Source of the DNA: Lachnospiraceae bacterium
Lineage (GTDB): Bacteria; Bacillota; Clostridia; Lachnospirales; Lachnospiraceae
Assembly (NCBI GenBank): GCA_024403515.1
Contig: JAKSRS010000015.1
Span: 1-50,190 of the forward strand
Length of the DNA stretch: 50,190 bases
Direction of reading: 5' to 3'
The position numbers were made by a program, and so were the translations under genes. The notes under the pieces are model-generated. The model saw nothing but the letters and a program-made list of their open reading frames with translations. It ran no database searches and was not told where the DNA came from. Of the stretch, positions 41,817-50,190 are shown in pieces. Positions within the stretch are counted from its first letter, which is position 1, and every line of letters starts with the position of its first letter.

Positions 41817-42821
41817 ATGAGTATTTTAAATAATCCACAACTTATTAAAGAATTAGCTGTTATAGATATAATATGTGCATTAGCCGCTATGGCAGGATAT
41901 TATATAAATCCTGCTACCACATGGCTATTAGTAGCCCTTATGATTATTATTGATATAGTTGTCTTTTCTTTTGACCAAATAAGAAATTTAAAAATTCAGA
42001 GACTAAGTAAAAGCATAGATTCTATTCTTTTTGGTCAAAATGATGTTCTTATTACTGATTGCAGTGAGGGTGAATTATCGATTCTTCAAAATGAGATTTC
42101 AAAGATGACAATAAGACTTAAAGAACAGTCGGATATGCTTTTATCCGATAAGGTTAAGCTTACAAACGCCATTGCTGATATATTTCATCAGCTAAGAACT
42201 CCTTTAACATCTATGAATATTAATGTGGCACTTCTTGAAGATGAAGATATAACATATGAGCAGAGACTGGAGATAACAAGGAAAATATATAAGCAGCTTG
42301 ATCGTATCCAATGGCTGGTAGAGTCTCTTTTAAAGATTTCCAAGATAGATTCTAAAACTGCGGAATTTAAATCTGAAAATCTTTTGGTTAGTAAAGTTTT
42401 AAATAAGGCTTTAGAACCACTACTTGTACCACTTGATATTAAAGATATTAATCTTGAAGTTAACGTAGTAGATGAGGCATTTACAGGTGACCTTAAGTGG
42501 ACGGTAGAGGCTATTGGTAATGTACTTAAAAATTGCATGGAACACACTCCAAATGGGGGGATGATTTCAATCGAGTGCAAGGAAACAGCCTTGTTTACGA
42601 GTATTATCATTAAAGATACAGGTGAGGGCTTTAGTGAAGAGGATCTGCCTTACTTATTTGAACGTTTTTATAATGGAAAGAATGCTGGTAAGGAAAGCAT
42701 TGGTATTGGACTTTCATTATCAAGAATGATTATAAGTGAACAAAATGGAACTATTGTGGCTTCCAATAACAAAGAGGGTGGAGCCTGCTTTGAAATAAAG
42801 TTTTATAAGAATATTATTTAA
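41817..42821 (+). CDS. Sensor histidine kinase with short input domain
   Basis: 334 residues. Two membrane helices (about 13-30 and 34-52) leave almost no external loop, the layout of intramembrane-sensing kinases of the BceS type. The DHp motif FHQLRTP has the phosphorylated H124. The ATPase part has NVLKNCMEH, DTGEGFS and GIGLSLS. The start is ATG at 41817, with GAGGAT at a longish distance. Such kinases usually depend on the linked ABC transporter to sense a peptide. The transporter is the next operon, 132 bases away. Confidence 0.92.
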   Translation: MSILNNPQLIKELAVIDIICALAAMAGYYINPATTWLLVALMIIIDIVVFSFDQIRNLKIQRLSKSIDSILFGQNDVLITDCSEGELSILQNEISKMTIRLKEQSDMLLSDKVKLTNAIADIFHQLRTPLTSMNINVALLEDEDITYEQRLEITRKIYKQLDRIQWLVESLLKISKIDSKTAEFKSENLLVSKVLNKALEPLLVPLDIKDINLEVNVVDEAFTGDLKWTVEAIGNVLKNCMEHTPNGGMISIECKETALFTSIIIKDTGEGFSEEDLPYLFERFYNGKNAGKESIGIGLSLSRMIISEQNGTIVASNNKEGGACFEIKFYKNII

Positions 42822-42840
42822 CCATAAATAATTTTAGTAT

Positions 42841-42895
42841 TGTCACTTTACTGTCACTTTAGATGTTTATGATTAATATGTAAAGAAATTATAAT
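42841..42895 (+). promoter_or_regulatory. ABC operon promoter with two 11-bp-phased direct repeats
   Basis: TGTCACTTTA occurs at 42841-42850 and again at 42852-42861, in 11-bp register. A weak -35 (TTATGA, 42867-42872) and a perfect TATAAT (42890-42895) follow at 17 bases. A second TATAAT is at 42911-42916. The layout suits activation by the adjacent OmpR-type regulator. Confidence 0.62.
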
Positions 42896-42953
42896 ACACT
42901 TTCTTTTGCATATAATCACTTGTAAAAGATAGCATGGTACAAAGAGGTAAATG

Positions 42954-43643
42954 ATGGAAATACTAAGAGTGGAAAACTTAAGAAAAACTTATGGTCAGGG
43001 CGCAACACAGGTAAATGCACTGGATGGAGTTTCATTTAGTGTAAATAAAGGCGAATTTATCGCCATAATCGGGCCTTCCGGTTCCGGAAAGTCAACCTTG
43101 CTTCATATTCTTGGAGGTGTAGATAAGCCTACTGATGGCCATGTTTATTTAAATGGTCAGGATATTTATGCCCAGAATGAAGAGCAGTTAGCAGTTTTTA
43201 GAAGAAGAAACGTTGGTCTTATATATCAGTTCTATAATCTTATTCCTGTTCTTAATGTAGTTGAAAATATTTCACTTCCTCTTCTCATGGATTCGAGGGA
43301 GGTAGATGAAGAAAGATTAGATGAATTAATCAGTCTTTTACATCTTGAAGAGAAGAAAGATTCTCTTCCTAATCAGCTTTCGGGCGGTCAGCAGCAAAGA
43401 GTTTCTATTGGTAGAGCTCTTATGAATGCTCCATCTGTATTACTGGCAGATGAACCTACCGGAAATCTTGATTCTAAAAACAGTCAGGAGATTGTTCAGC
43501 TTTTAAGAAAATCCAATGTAATATATGGGCAGACTTTGATAGTTATTACTCATGATGAATCTATAGCACTTCAGGCGGATCGCGTTATTTCAATTGAAGA
43601 TGGAAAAATAATAAAGGATGAGAGCATCAGGAGGGGGAATTGA
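42954..43643 (+). CDS. ABC transporter ATPase (MacB/LolD/BceA type)
   Basis: 229 residues with Walker A GPSGSGKST (40-48), signature LSGGQQQR (142-149) and Walker B VLLADEPTG with E167. This size and sequence belong to the ATPases that work with FtsX-type permeases to move lipoproteins or antimicrobial peptides or to release them from targets. The second ATG (42954) is chosen because GAGG lies six bases upstream. It overlaps the permease by one base (TGATG). With the preceding kinase it suggests a peptide detoxification module. Confidence 0.93.
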   Translation: MEILRVENLRKTYGQGATQVNALDGVSFSVNKGEFIAIIGPSGSGKSTLLHILGGVDKPTDGHVYLNGQDIYAQNEEQLAVFRRRNVGLIYQFYNLIPVLNVVENISLPLLMDSREVDEERLDELISLLHLEEKKDSLPNQLSGGQQQRVSIGRALMNAPSVLLADEPTGNLDSKNSQEIVQLLRKSNVIYGQTLIVITHDESIALQADRVISIEDGKIIKDESIRRGN

Positions 43644-46198
43644 TGAAGATTTTTTGTAAATTCACCATCAAGTCTCTACTGGCTAATAAAACAAGAACCC
43701 TAGTTACTATTATAGGCATTATGCTTTCTATGTCTTTATTTACGGCAGTATTAGAAGGCGCGTATAGTGGGATGAAATATTTGCAAAGGTCAGTAGTTGC
43801 TATGTATGGTAACTGGCATGGACTTTGTAAAGGCGTATATGAAGAAGAGAAGATTATGCTAGAAAATGACCCGGGTCTTTGCAATGTTGATTCTCTGGGG
43901 ATAGTTGGCTTTGGTGAAATAGGTTCGGAAAACGAATATAAGCCTTACTTATTTGTTACAAGTTTAAATGATACTGTTGAGAATCGTTTTTCTATTAATC
44001 TTATTGAAGGTCGTATGCCTTTAAACAGTACTGAAATTGTAATCAGCAACCATTTATATACTAACGGTAACGTTAAATATAAAGTTGGCGATAGGATAAA
44101 CATTGATTTGGGCCAAAGAAACCATGGAGATTATGAATTAGATGCTGAGTATCCGTACAGGGAAGGTGAAACTTTAAAAAATACAAAAAGTTATTCTTTT
44201 GAAGTTGTTGGTATATGCGAACGTGTAAATTATTTGCTTGAAGAATATGAATGTCCCGGATATATGGCATTTACCAGGAATGTTGAAGACTGTGACAAGT
44301 TCATCACTTTTTTGGATTCTAAGAAGATAAAAGATGCACCTTTTTACTTTGATGAGATAAATAATAAACTGCATTCATCTTTCGTTATGTCTATTAATGT
44401 CAAGCTTATTGCATATAGTGGGTCGACAAATGATAGAGGCGTAAATAGACTAATTAATACGTTTGCTTTGATTTTGTGTTTATTAATTGCATTTGGAACG
44501 ATTTCACTTATTTATAATTCATTTTCAATATCCATAAGTGACAGAACAAAAATGTTTGGTGTATTAAAGTCAATCGGTGCGACTAAAAGACAGATTCGTT
44601 TTAGTGTAATTTTTGAGGCCTTGGTCTTATCAGTTGTAGCAATTCCTTTTGGCCTTATACTTGGATGTATTGGAATTGGAACAACTCTCTGGGCTTTGAA
44701 GGATTCATTCAATGGTTGGATGGGAGTGGATTCGTCAGTACCTATGATGATAGTTTTAAATCCGGGGATTTTATTACTGGCATCATTACTTTGTATTATT
44801 ACAGCCTTCATTTCTGCATGGATTCCTGCCAGAAAAGCAGTAAAGATAACGGCTATTGAAGCTATAAGACAGAATGATTCAACAAAAATAGACTCAATAA
44901 TTATAGTACCGTCTCCGAATTTTAATAAACTATTTGGGTTTGAAGGTAGTCTTGCGTTAAAAAATTTTAGGAGGAACAAAAGAAAGTACAAATCAGTTAT
45001 TTTTTCACTCGCGACGAGTATAGTGCTTTTTATTGGTGCACTATCTTTTTGCAATAATCTTATTCAGGATACCAGAATAGTTTTGGTTTCTGACGATGGG
45101 ATTGATATGACTTTCTATTATCCTTCCGCGGATTTAACGAAGATTCCTGATATTCAGAATATTATAGATTCGGATAAGTATGTGACAAAACAATATTATT
45201 CCATTGAGTTTGGAGAATTCATTAAGCTTCCGAAAGAGTATATAAATGAAGAATTATTAGATATTTTGAAGAATAATGGTGCAGACGATCTTTGGGATAA
45301 TATGTATGTTGATGTATACTTTCTCGAGGATAAGTATTTTGACTCATACTGTAAGAAAATAAAACTAGATCCGATGTTGTTTAAAGATATAAGTGATCCT
45401 AAAGGTATACTTTATAATAACGGGTCCAACCATTTTGAACTTGAAGACAGAGGTTTTTGGTATTCTGGTGCGTTCTTAGATGATGGCATAATAGACGAGA
45501 AAGTAAATTTATTAGAAAGTGAAAAGAGTATAAAGATTGGTGCTATTTCAAAGGAGCACTTTATCGAAGGATATGATTCACAGTTATCATTCTTTTTCCC
45601 TTTTTCTATGATTAGGAATGTACTTATAGAAAAGACTGATGATTATGAAACATGCCTTAGCTTTAGCATAATGTCTAAAAAACCACAGAAGACATATGAA
45701 AATTTAAAGAAGGTATTAAGTGAAGCCGGATATTCTACACAGGATTTTATTAATAAAAGGGAGTATATGAATTCACGCAGGATGCTTGCAAATATCATTC
45801 TTGTTTTTTCGATGGGCTTTATAATAATTATTTCTTTAATATGTATGGCAAACGTATTTAATACCATCTCAACCAATATAATGCTTAGAAGAAGAGAGTT
45901 TGCAGTATTAAAATCTATTGGCTTATCTAATAAAGGCTTTAAAAAGATTTTAAATTATGAGTGTCTGATTTTTGGCATCAAAAGTCTTTGGCATGGTCTT
46001 ATATGCGGTTTGTTAGTATCGGTGTTAATATATTTATCTATGTCAGATTTGGTATTTACAAGATTCTATGCACCACTGGCCGGAATGCTAATATCAATTG
46101 TATTTGTATTTTTGATAGTTTTTGGAACTATGATTTACTCATCCAATAAGCTTAATGATAAGAATATTATTGATGAGATAAAAAATGAGAATATATAA
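43643..46198 (+). CDS. ABC permease with two FtsX domains
   Basis: 851 residues. A first membrane helix (about 15-35) is followed by a 230-residue extracellular domain, then an FtsX bundle (about 275-400), a second extracellular domain (about 455-690) and a final FtsX bundle (about 700-840) ending near NIIDEIKNENI. Both FtsX bundles have the K-S-I-G motif (FGVLKSIGATKRQ and FAVLKSIGLSNKG). It overlaps the ATPase stop, with GGAGGGGG as ribosome site. This layout is common for export or removal of peptides. The large extracellular parts probably bind the substrate. Confidence 0.92.
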   Translation: MKIFCKFTIKSLLANKTRTLVTIIGIMLSMSLFTAVLEGAYSGMKYLQRSVVAMYGNWHGLCKGVYEEEKIMLENDPGLCNVDSLGIVGFGEIGSENEYKPYLFVTSLNDTVENRFSINLIEGRMPLNSTEIVISNHLYTNGNVKYKVGDRINIDLGQRNHGDYELDAEYPYREGETLKNTKSYSFEVVGICERVNYLLEEYECPGYMAFTRNVEDCDKFITFLDSKKIKDAPFYFDEINNKLHSSFVMSINVKLIAYSGSTNDRGVNRLINTFALILCLLIAFGTISLIYNSFSISISDRTKMFGVLKSIGATKRQIRFSVIFEALVLSVVAIPFGLILGCIGIGTTLWALKDSFNGWMGVDSSVPMMIVLNPGILLLASLLCIITAFISAWIPARKAVKITAIEAIRQNDSTKIDSIIIVPSPNFNKLFGFEGSLALKNFRRNKRKYKSVIFSLATSIVLFIGALSFCNNLIQDTRIVLVSDDGIDMTFYYPSADLTKIPDIQNIIDSDKYVTKQYYSIEFGEFIKLPKEYINEELLDILKNNGADDLWDNMYVDVYFLEDKYFDSYCKKIKLDPMLFKDISDPKGILYNNGSNHFELEDRGFWYSGAFLDDGIIDEKVNLLESEKSIKIGAISKEHFIEGYDSQLSFFFPFSMIRNVLIEKTDDYETCLSFSIMSKKPQKTYENLKKVLSEAGYSTQDFINKREYMNSRRMLANIILVFSMGFIIIISLICMANVFNTISTNIMLRRREFAVLKSIGLSNKGFKKILNYECLIFGIKSLWHGLICGLLVSVLIYLSMSDLVFTRFYAPLAGMLISIVFVFLIVFGTMIYSSNKLNDKNIIDEIKNENI

Positions 46199-46225
46199 AA
46201 TAATGTTTACTTTTTAGCAAAAGAA

Positions 46226-46295
46226 AAGCGAATGAATTTATTTAACAATAATCGACCGGATAATGGTCTTAAATAATTAAATGATTCATTCGCTT
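46226..46295. terminator. Bidirectional terminator between ABC permease and activase
   Basis: AAGCGAATGAAT pairs with ATTCATTCGCTT, with further AT pairing inside. Plus side: ATTTC follows. Minus side: TTTTCTTTTGC follows, one of the shared TTTCTTTTGC motifs. Confidence 0.78.
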
Positions 46296-46326
46296 ATTTC
46301 ATTTATAAAAATATTAAAAGCAAGTA

Positions 46327-49300
46327 TTACATAACATTTTTGTGAGCTGTAGATAACATAAGCTTAATACGGTTAAGCTGGTTAACCTCGCTGGCTCCGG
46401 GATCGTAGTCGATAGCAACAATGTTACTTCCAGGATATTCTTTACGAAGCTGTTTTATTACACCCTTACCTACAACGTGGTTAGGAAGACATCCAAAGGG
46501 CTGCGCACAAATAATGTTTTTGGCACCATTATTGATTAATTCAATCATTTCTCCGGTTAAGAACCAACCTTCACCAGTCTGATTTCCAATTGAAACAATC
46601 TTTTCAGCATGCTTAGCAGTTTCGTGAATATCTGCAGGAGGATCAAAGTGTACACTCTTTTCACAGGCCTTTCTGTAAGAAGATCTGGCAACTTCAATCG
46701 CTTTAATACCAAGACCTGTTAAGAAAGCACCCTTCTTGGAAGTACCAAGGTTTTCAGCCTTAAATTCCTGATTCTTAAAGCAGTAGAGCATAAAGTCCAT
46801 AAGATCGGGAACTACAGCTTCAGCACCTTCCTGCTCAAGAAGTTCTACTACATGGTTATTGGCTGTGGGAGAGAACTTAACAAGAATTTCTCCGACAACA
46901 CCAACTCTGGGCTTAGTGATATCTTTAAGAATAATTGAATCAAAGTCCTTAACCATATCACGGCAAATCTTTTTAAATTTATAGTAACTTACATGCTTTT
47001 TGGAGATGAAAGCCCTACAAATTTCAAGCCACTTAGCATGCATTGCATCAGTCGTACCGGGTACTGCTTCGTAAGGTCTCATACGGTAAACGCAGCGCTG
47101 GAATATATCGCCAAAGAATACGGCATAAGCAGCTCTTGTAAGTAAAGGAAGAGTAAGCTTAAATCCGGGGTTGGGTTCAAGGCCTGCAAGATTTATTGAA
47201 ACAACAGGAATCTGTTCCATACCTGCTTTCTTTAAGGCTCTACGAATGAATCCAACATAGTTGGTTGCACGACATCCACCACCAGTCTGAGTCATGAAAA
47301 CAGCTGTTTTGTTAAGGTCGTATTTGCCTGATTCCAAAGCTGTCATTATCTGACCAACAACAAGAAGTGAAGGATAGCAGGCATCGTTATTTACATATTT
47401 AAGTCCGGCATCAATAGCTGAACGGTTATCGTTTCCAAGAATTTCAACATTATATCCTGCGTTATTAAGAGCTGTCTCCAAAAGATCAAAATGAATAGGA
47501 GACATCTGAGGACATAACAATGTATAATCGTTTTTCATTTCCTTGGTAAAAAGAACTCTTTCCAAAGCACTTGAACGAATTGTACGCTTGTAGTTTCTAA
47601 GTTCCCTTACCTTAATAGCTGAAAGAAGTGAACGAATTCTGATTCTTGCAGCACCAAGATTATTTACTTCATCAATTTTAAGACATGTATAAATCTTATC
47701 TGAGCCGGAAAGAATATCATTAACCTGATCGGTTGTAACAGCATCAAGTCCGCATCCAAATGAATTTAACTGAATAAGTTCAAGATTATCTACAGTTTTT
47801 ACATAGCTTGCTGCAGCATAAAGTCTTGAATGGTACATCCACTGGTCAGATACAATTAAAGGTCTTTCAGGTTTTCCTAAGTGAGAGATTGAATCCTCGG
47901 TTAATACAGCAACACCGTAAGATGTTATAAGTTCAGGAATGCCATGGTTAATTTCAGGGTCGATATGATAAGGACGTCCAGCGAGAACGATACCCTTTTT
48001 GTTGTTATCCTTGAGGTATTTTAATACCTCTTCACCCTTTTTATGCATATCTAAATGCGCATTATTAAGTTCTTCAAAAGCGTGCTTTACAGCATTTTCA
48101 ACTTCATCAGAAGGAATCTCAGAAAATTCCTTGGTAAGTGCCTGAGTAAGAGTTTCTACACTCTTAAAGGACATAAAAGGATTTCTGAAATTAACTTTGG
48201 AAGATGAAATGGCTTCAACATTATTTTTAATATTTTCAGAATATGAAGTTACAATAGGACAGTTATAGTGGTTTGTTGTTCCTTCTACTTCGTCTCTTTC
48301 ATAGAATACTGAAGGATAGAAGATAAAGTCAGGATTCTGTGAAATTAACCATTCAATGTGTCCATGAGCAAGTTTCGCAGGATAACATTCGGATTCTGAA
48401 GGGATTGATTCAATACCAAGTTCATACACCTTGTGGTTAGAAACAGGTGAAAGAACTACCTTGTAACCAAGATCCTTAAAGAATGTAGCCCAGAAAGGAT
48501 AGTTTTCATACATGTTAAGAACACGGGGAATACCAACGCTGCCACGCTTAGCTTCCTCGTCACTTAAAGGTTCATAATCAAAGAATCTTTTAAGCTTATA
48601 ATCAAAAAGGTTAGGAATATTAGCAGAGTTTTTCTTCTGACCGATACCCTTTTCACAACGATTTCCTGAAATATACTGACGTCCGCCGTTAAATCTGTTG
48701 ATGGTAAGTCGGCAGGAGTTTGTACATCCCTTACATTTTGCCATGCTTGTTTCAAAAGAAAGTGCACAGATTCCTTCATAATCAAGCATCTGTGTCTGGT
48801 AATCGCTAGTATATCTTTCGCGAGCGATTAATGCGGCACCGAAAGCACCCATAATACCTGCAATATCAGGTCTTACAGCTTCACAGTCAGCAACCTTTTC
48901 AAAAGAACGAAGAACAGCATTGTTATAGAAAGTACCACCTTGAACAACAATCTTTTTACCAAGACTTGAAGCGTCGGATACCTTAATTACTTTAAATAAT
49001 GCGTTTTTGATTACTGAATAAGCTAAGCCGGCTGAAATATCAGCAACTGAAGCACCTTCTTTTTGAGCCTGCTTAACTTTAGAATTCATAAATACAGTAC
49101 AACGTGTACCTAAATCAATGGGGTGCTCTGCAAATAAAGCACACTTTGCAAAATCCATAACAGAGTAGTTAAGAGATTTGGCAAATGTTTCAATAAATGA
49201 ACCACATCCTGATGAACATGCTTCATTAAGAAGAACTGAATCTACAGTTTTGTTTTTAATCTTAATGCACTTCATATCCTGACCGCCGATGTCTAAGATA

Positions 49301-50190
49301 CAGTCGACATCAGGAGAGAAGAAAGCTGCAGCATAGTAGTGAGCAACAGTTTCAACTTCACCATCATCAAGTACAAATGCGGACTTCATAAGTTCTTCGC
49401 CATAACCTGTTGAACATGAGCGAACAATTTTAGCATCAGAAGGTAAAATCTTGTGGATTTCCTTTAAAGCATCAATTGCAGTCTGGAGGGGACTTGCATT
49501 ATTACTTGAATAGAATGAATGAAGTAAAGTTCCGTCTTCAGAAACTACAGCAATTTTTGTGGTTGTAGAACCTGCATCGATTCCTAAAAAGCAATTGCCG
49601 TGGTAGGTTGAAAGGTCACCCTTTTTAACCTTGGCAAGATCATGTCTTTTTGTAAACTCATCGTATTCGGCTTTATTCTTAAAAAGAGGCTCCATACGTT
49701 CAACTTCGAAGTCCATTTTAATGTCTGAAGAAAGTTTATCTACCATTTCAGACATCTTGTAGGATACGCTTTCTTTTGCATTTAAAGCAGAACCCATAGC
49801 AGCGAAAAGATGAGAGCGATCGGTATTTACGATATGCTCATCATCAAGCTTAAGGGTTCTTATGAAAGCAACTTTAAGTTCAGATAAAAAGTGAAGCGGG
49901 CCACCTAAGAAAGCAACGCGGCCTCTTATGGGTTTACCGCAGGCAAGGCCTGAAATTGTCTGATTAACTACAGCCTGGAAGATTGATGCAGATAAGTCTT
50001 CTTTGGTAGCACCATCATTAATGAGGGGCTGAATATCAGACTTGGCAAATACACCGCATCTTGCGGCGATTGTATATAAAGAATTATAAGATTTGGCATA
50101 TTCATTCAATCCGCTGGCATCGGTCTGTAAGAGTGAAGCCATCTGGTCAATAAATGAACCTGTACCACCGGCACAGATACCATTCATACG
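46327..50190 (-). CDS. CoA-dehydratase activase-like protein (BcrA/BadF), N-terminus missing
   Basis: The frame runs off the right edge, so the N-terminus is missing; 1287 codons remain. The first 140 residues are the end of one BcrA/BadF ATPase domain ([15 protein letters not shown]). A second starts with [11 protein letters not shown] (201-211), with GGQDMK (301-306) and the cluster cysteines in ACSSGCGSF (C324, C328). A cysteine-rich link (CKGCTNSC), a DUF2229-like region and a C-terminal part like the dehydratase subunit HgdB follow. Relatives activate 2-hydroxyacyl-CoA dehydratases by ATP-driven electron transfer. This long fused form has no assigned substrate. No dehydratase genes are visible here. 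Confidence 0.87.
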   Translation of the reverse strand, partial: RMNGICAGGTGSFIDQMASLLQTDASGLNEYAKSYNSLYTIAARCGVFAKSDIQPLINDGATKEDLSASIFQAVVNQTISGLACGKPIRGRVAFLGGPLHFLSELKVAFIRTLKLDDEHIVNTDRSHLFAAMGSALNAKESVSYKMSEMVDKLSSDIKMDFEVERMEPLFKNKAEYDEFTKRHDLAKVKKGDLSTYHGNCFLGIDAGSTTTKIAVVSEDGTLLHSFYSSNNASPLQTAIDALKEIHKILPSDAKIVRSCSTGYGEELMKSAFVLDDGEVETVAHYYAAAFFSPDVDCILDIGGQDMKCIKIKNKTVDSVLLNEACSSGCGSFIETFAKSLNYSVMDFAKCALFAEHPIDLGTRCTVFMNSKVKQAQKEGASVADISAGLAYSVIKNALFKVIKVSDASSLGKKIVVQGGTFYNNAVLRSFEKVADCEAVRPDIAGIMGAFGAALIARERYTSDYQTQMLDYEGICALSFETSMAKCKGCTNSCRLTINRFNGGRQYISGNRCEKGIGQKKNSANIPNLFDYKLKRFFDYEPLSDEEAKRGSVGIPRVLNMYENYPFWATFFKDLGYKVVLSPVSNHKVYELGIESIPSESECYPAKLAHGHIEWLISQNPDFIFYPSVFYERDEVEGTTNHYNCPIVTSYSENIKNNVEAISSSKVNFRNPFMSFKSVETLTQALTKEFSEIPSDEVENAVKHAFEELNNAHLDMHKKGEEVLKYLKDNNKKGIVLAGRPYHIDPEINHGIPELITSYGVAVLTEDSISHLGKPERPLIVSDQWMYHSRLYAAASYVKTVDNLELIQLNSFGCGLDAVTTDQVNDILSGSDKIYTCLKIDEVNNLGAARIRIRSLLSAIKVRELRNYKRTIRSSALERVLFTKEMKNDYTLLCPQMSPIHFDLLETALNNAGYNVEILGNDNRSAIDAGLKYVNNDACYPSLLVVGQIMTALESGKYDLNKTAVFMTQTGGGCRATNYVGFIRRALKKAGMEQIPVVSINLAGLEPNPGFKLTLPLLTRAAYAVFFGDIFQRCVYRMRPYEAVPGTTDAMHAKWLEICRAFISKKHVSYYKFKKICRDMVKDFDSIILKDITKPRVGVVGEILVKFSPTANNHVVELLEQEGAEAVVPDLMDFMLYCFKNQEFKAENLGTSKKGAFLTGLGIKAIEVARSSYRKACEKSVHFDPPADIHETAKHAEKIVSIGNQTGEGWFLTGEMIELINNGAKNIICAQPFGCLPNHVVGKGVIKQLRKEYPGSNIVAIDYDPGASEVNQLNRIKLMLSTAHKNVM

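Noticed and set aside
44512..45054. 180-codon open frame on the minus strand inside the ABC permease gene
   Set aside because: It lies within a well-supported FtsX-type coding region and has no family features or ribosome site.
1..50190. Mobile element, prophage or integrase remnants
   Set aside because: No transposase, integrase, terminal inverted repeats or target duplications were seen. Gene order in the core block is that of ordinary chromosome.

Overview
The window is low-GC, AT-rich bacterial DNA with purine-rich Shine-Dalgarno sites, TTGACA/TATAAT-type promoters and T-tailed intrinsic terminators. The gene content fits an anaerobic Gram-positive Clostridia, most likely a Lachnospiraceae (Butyrivibrio-like) chromosome. 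The points behind this are a DapF plus LL-diaminopimelate aminotransferase lysine/peptidoglycan route, a BspA-type leucine-rich-repeat surface protein, a large BcrA/BadF-type CoA-dehydratase activase, a CBS-containing family II pyrophosphatase, and a yicC-gmk-rpoZ-rimO-pgsA-cinA housekeeping block. The family assignment is inference; no rRNA lies in the window. I see no tRNA, rRNA, CRISPR array, transposase, phage gene or attachment site.

Layout. 1-3.5 kb: tail of an unknown gene, then a tight operon of acyl-adenylating ligase, acyl carrier protein, alpha/beta hydrolase and acyltransferase-3 membrane protein, which looks like a Dlt-like acyl-transfer route. 3.6-5.6 kb (minus): a small membrane protein and an intracellular clan GH-A glycosidase-like enzyme. 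5.7-8.8 kb: a metal-resistance island with a divergent ArsR-AraC fusion regulator, a free HMA metallochaperone and a P1B-type ATPase. 8.9-10.5 kb: a lipoprotein and a double zinc-ribbon protein. 10.5-13.8 kb: a sugar-receptor-like/GGDEF protein divergent from a degenerate EAL-HDOD protein. 13.9-20.5 kb: a small membrane protein, a TetR repressor, an MMPL exporter with a heptad-repeat lipoprotein behind a two-operator promoter, and a Ca2+/Na+ exchanger. 20.6-24.1 kb: a B12-binding radical SAM enzyme divergent from RqcH. 24.2-29.2 kb: the yicC-to-cinA block. 29.4-34.4 kb: a chemoreceptor, dapF-dapL, and a convergent CBS-pyrophosphatase. 34.4-36.7 kb: a DUF3006 protein and the BspA-like protein. 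36.8-39.3 kb: a UBA/DUF4342 membrane protein in operon with a two-component system. 39.5-40.9 kb: an MFS carrier and a small acidic protein. 41.1-46.2 kb: a second two-component system and an ABC transporter with a large two-FtsX permease. 46.3 kb to the end: the activase, truncated by the window edge.

The most interesting signals are in regulation. The yicC mRNA leader carries three matching segments that can form two mutually exclusive hairpins, one of which would bury the ribosome-binding site. Two OmpR-family regulators each lie next to an operon promoter with 11-bp-phased direct repeats. The TetR-MMPL promoter has two near-identical dyads. rimO and dapF each start just behind a terminator-like hairpin, and rimO has no visible Shine-Dalgarno site. 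A 10-mer, GCAAAAGAAA/TTTCTTTTGC, recurs at seven intergenic sites near terminators or promoters.
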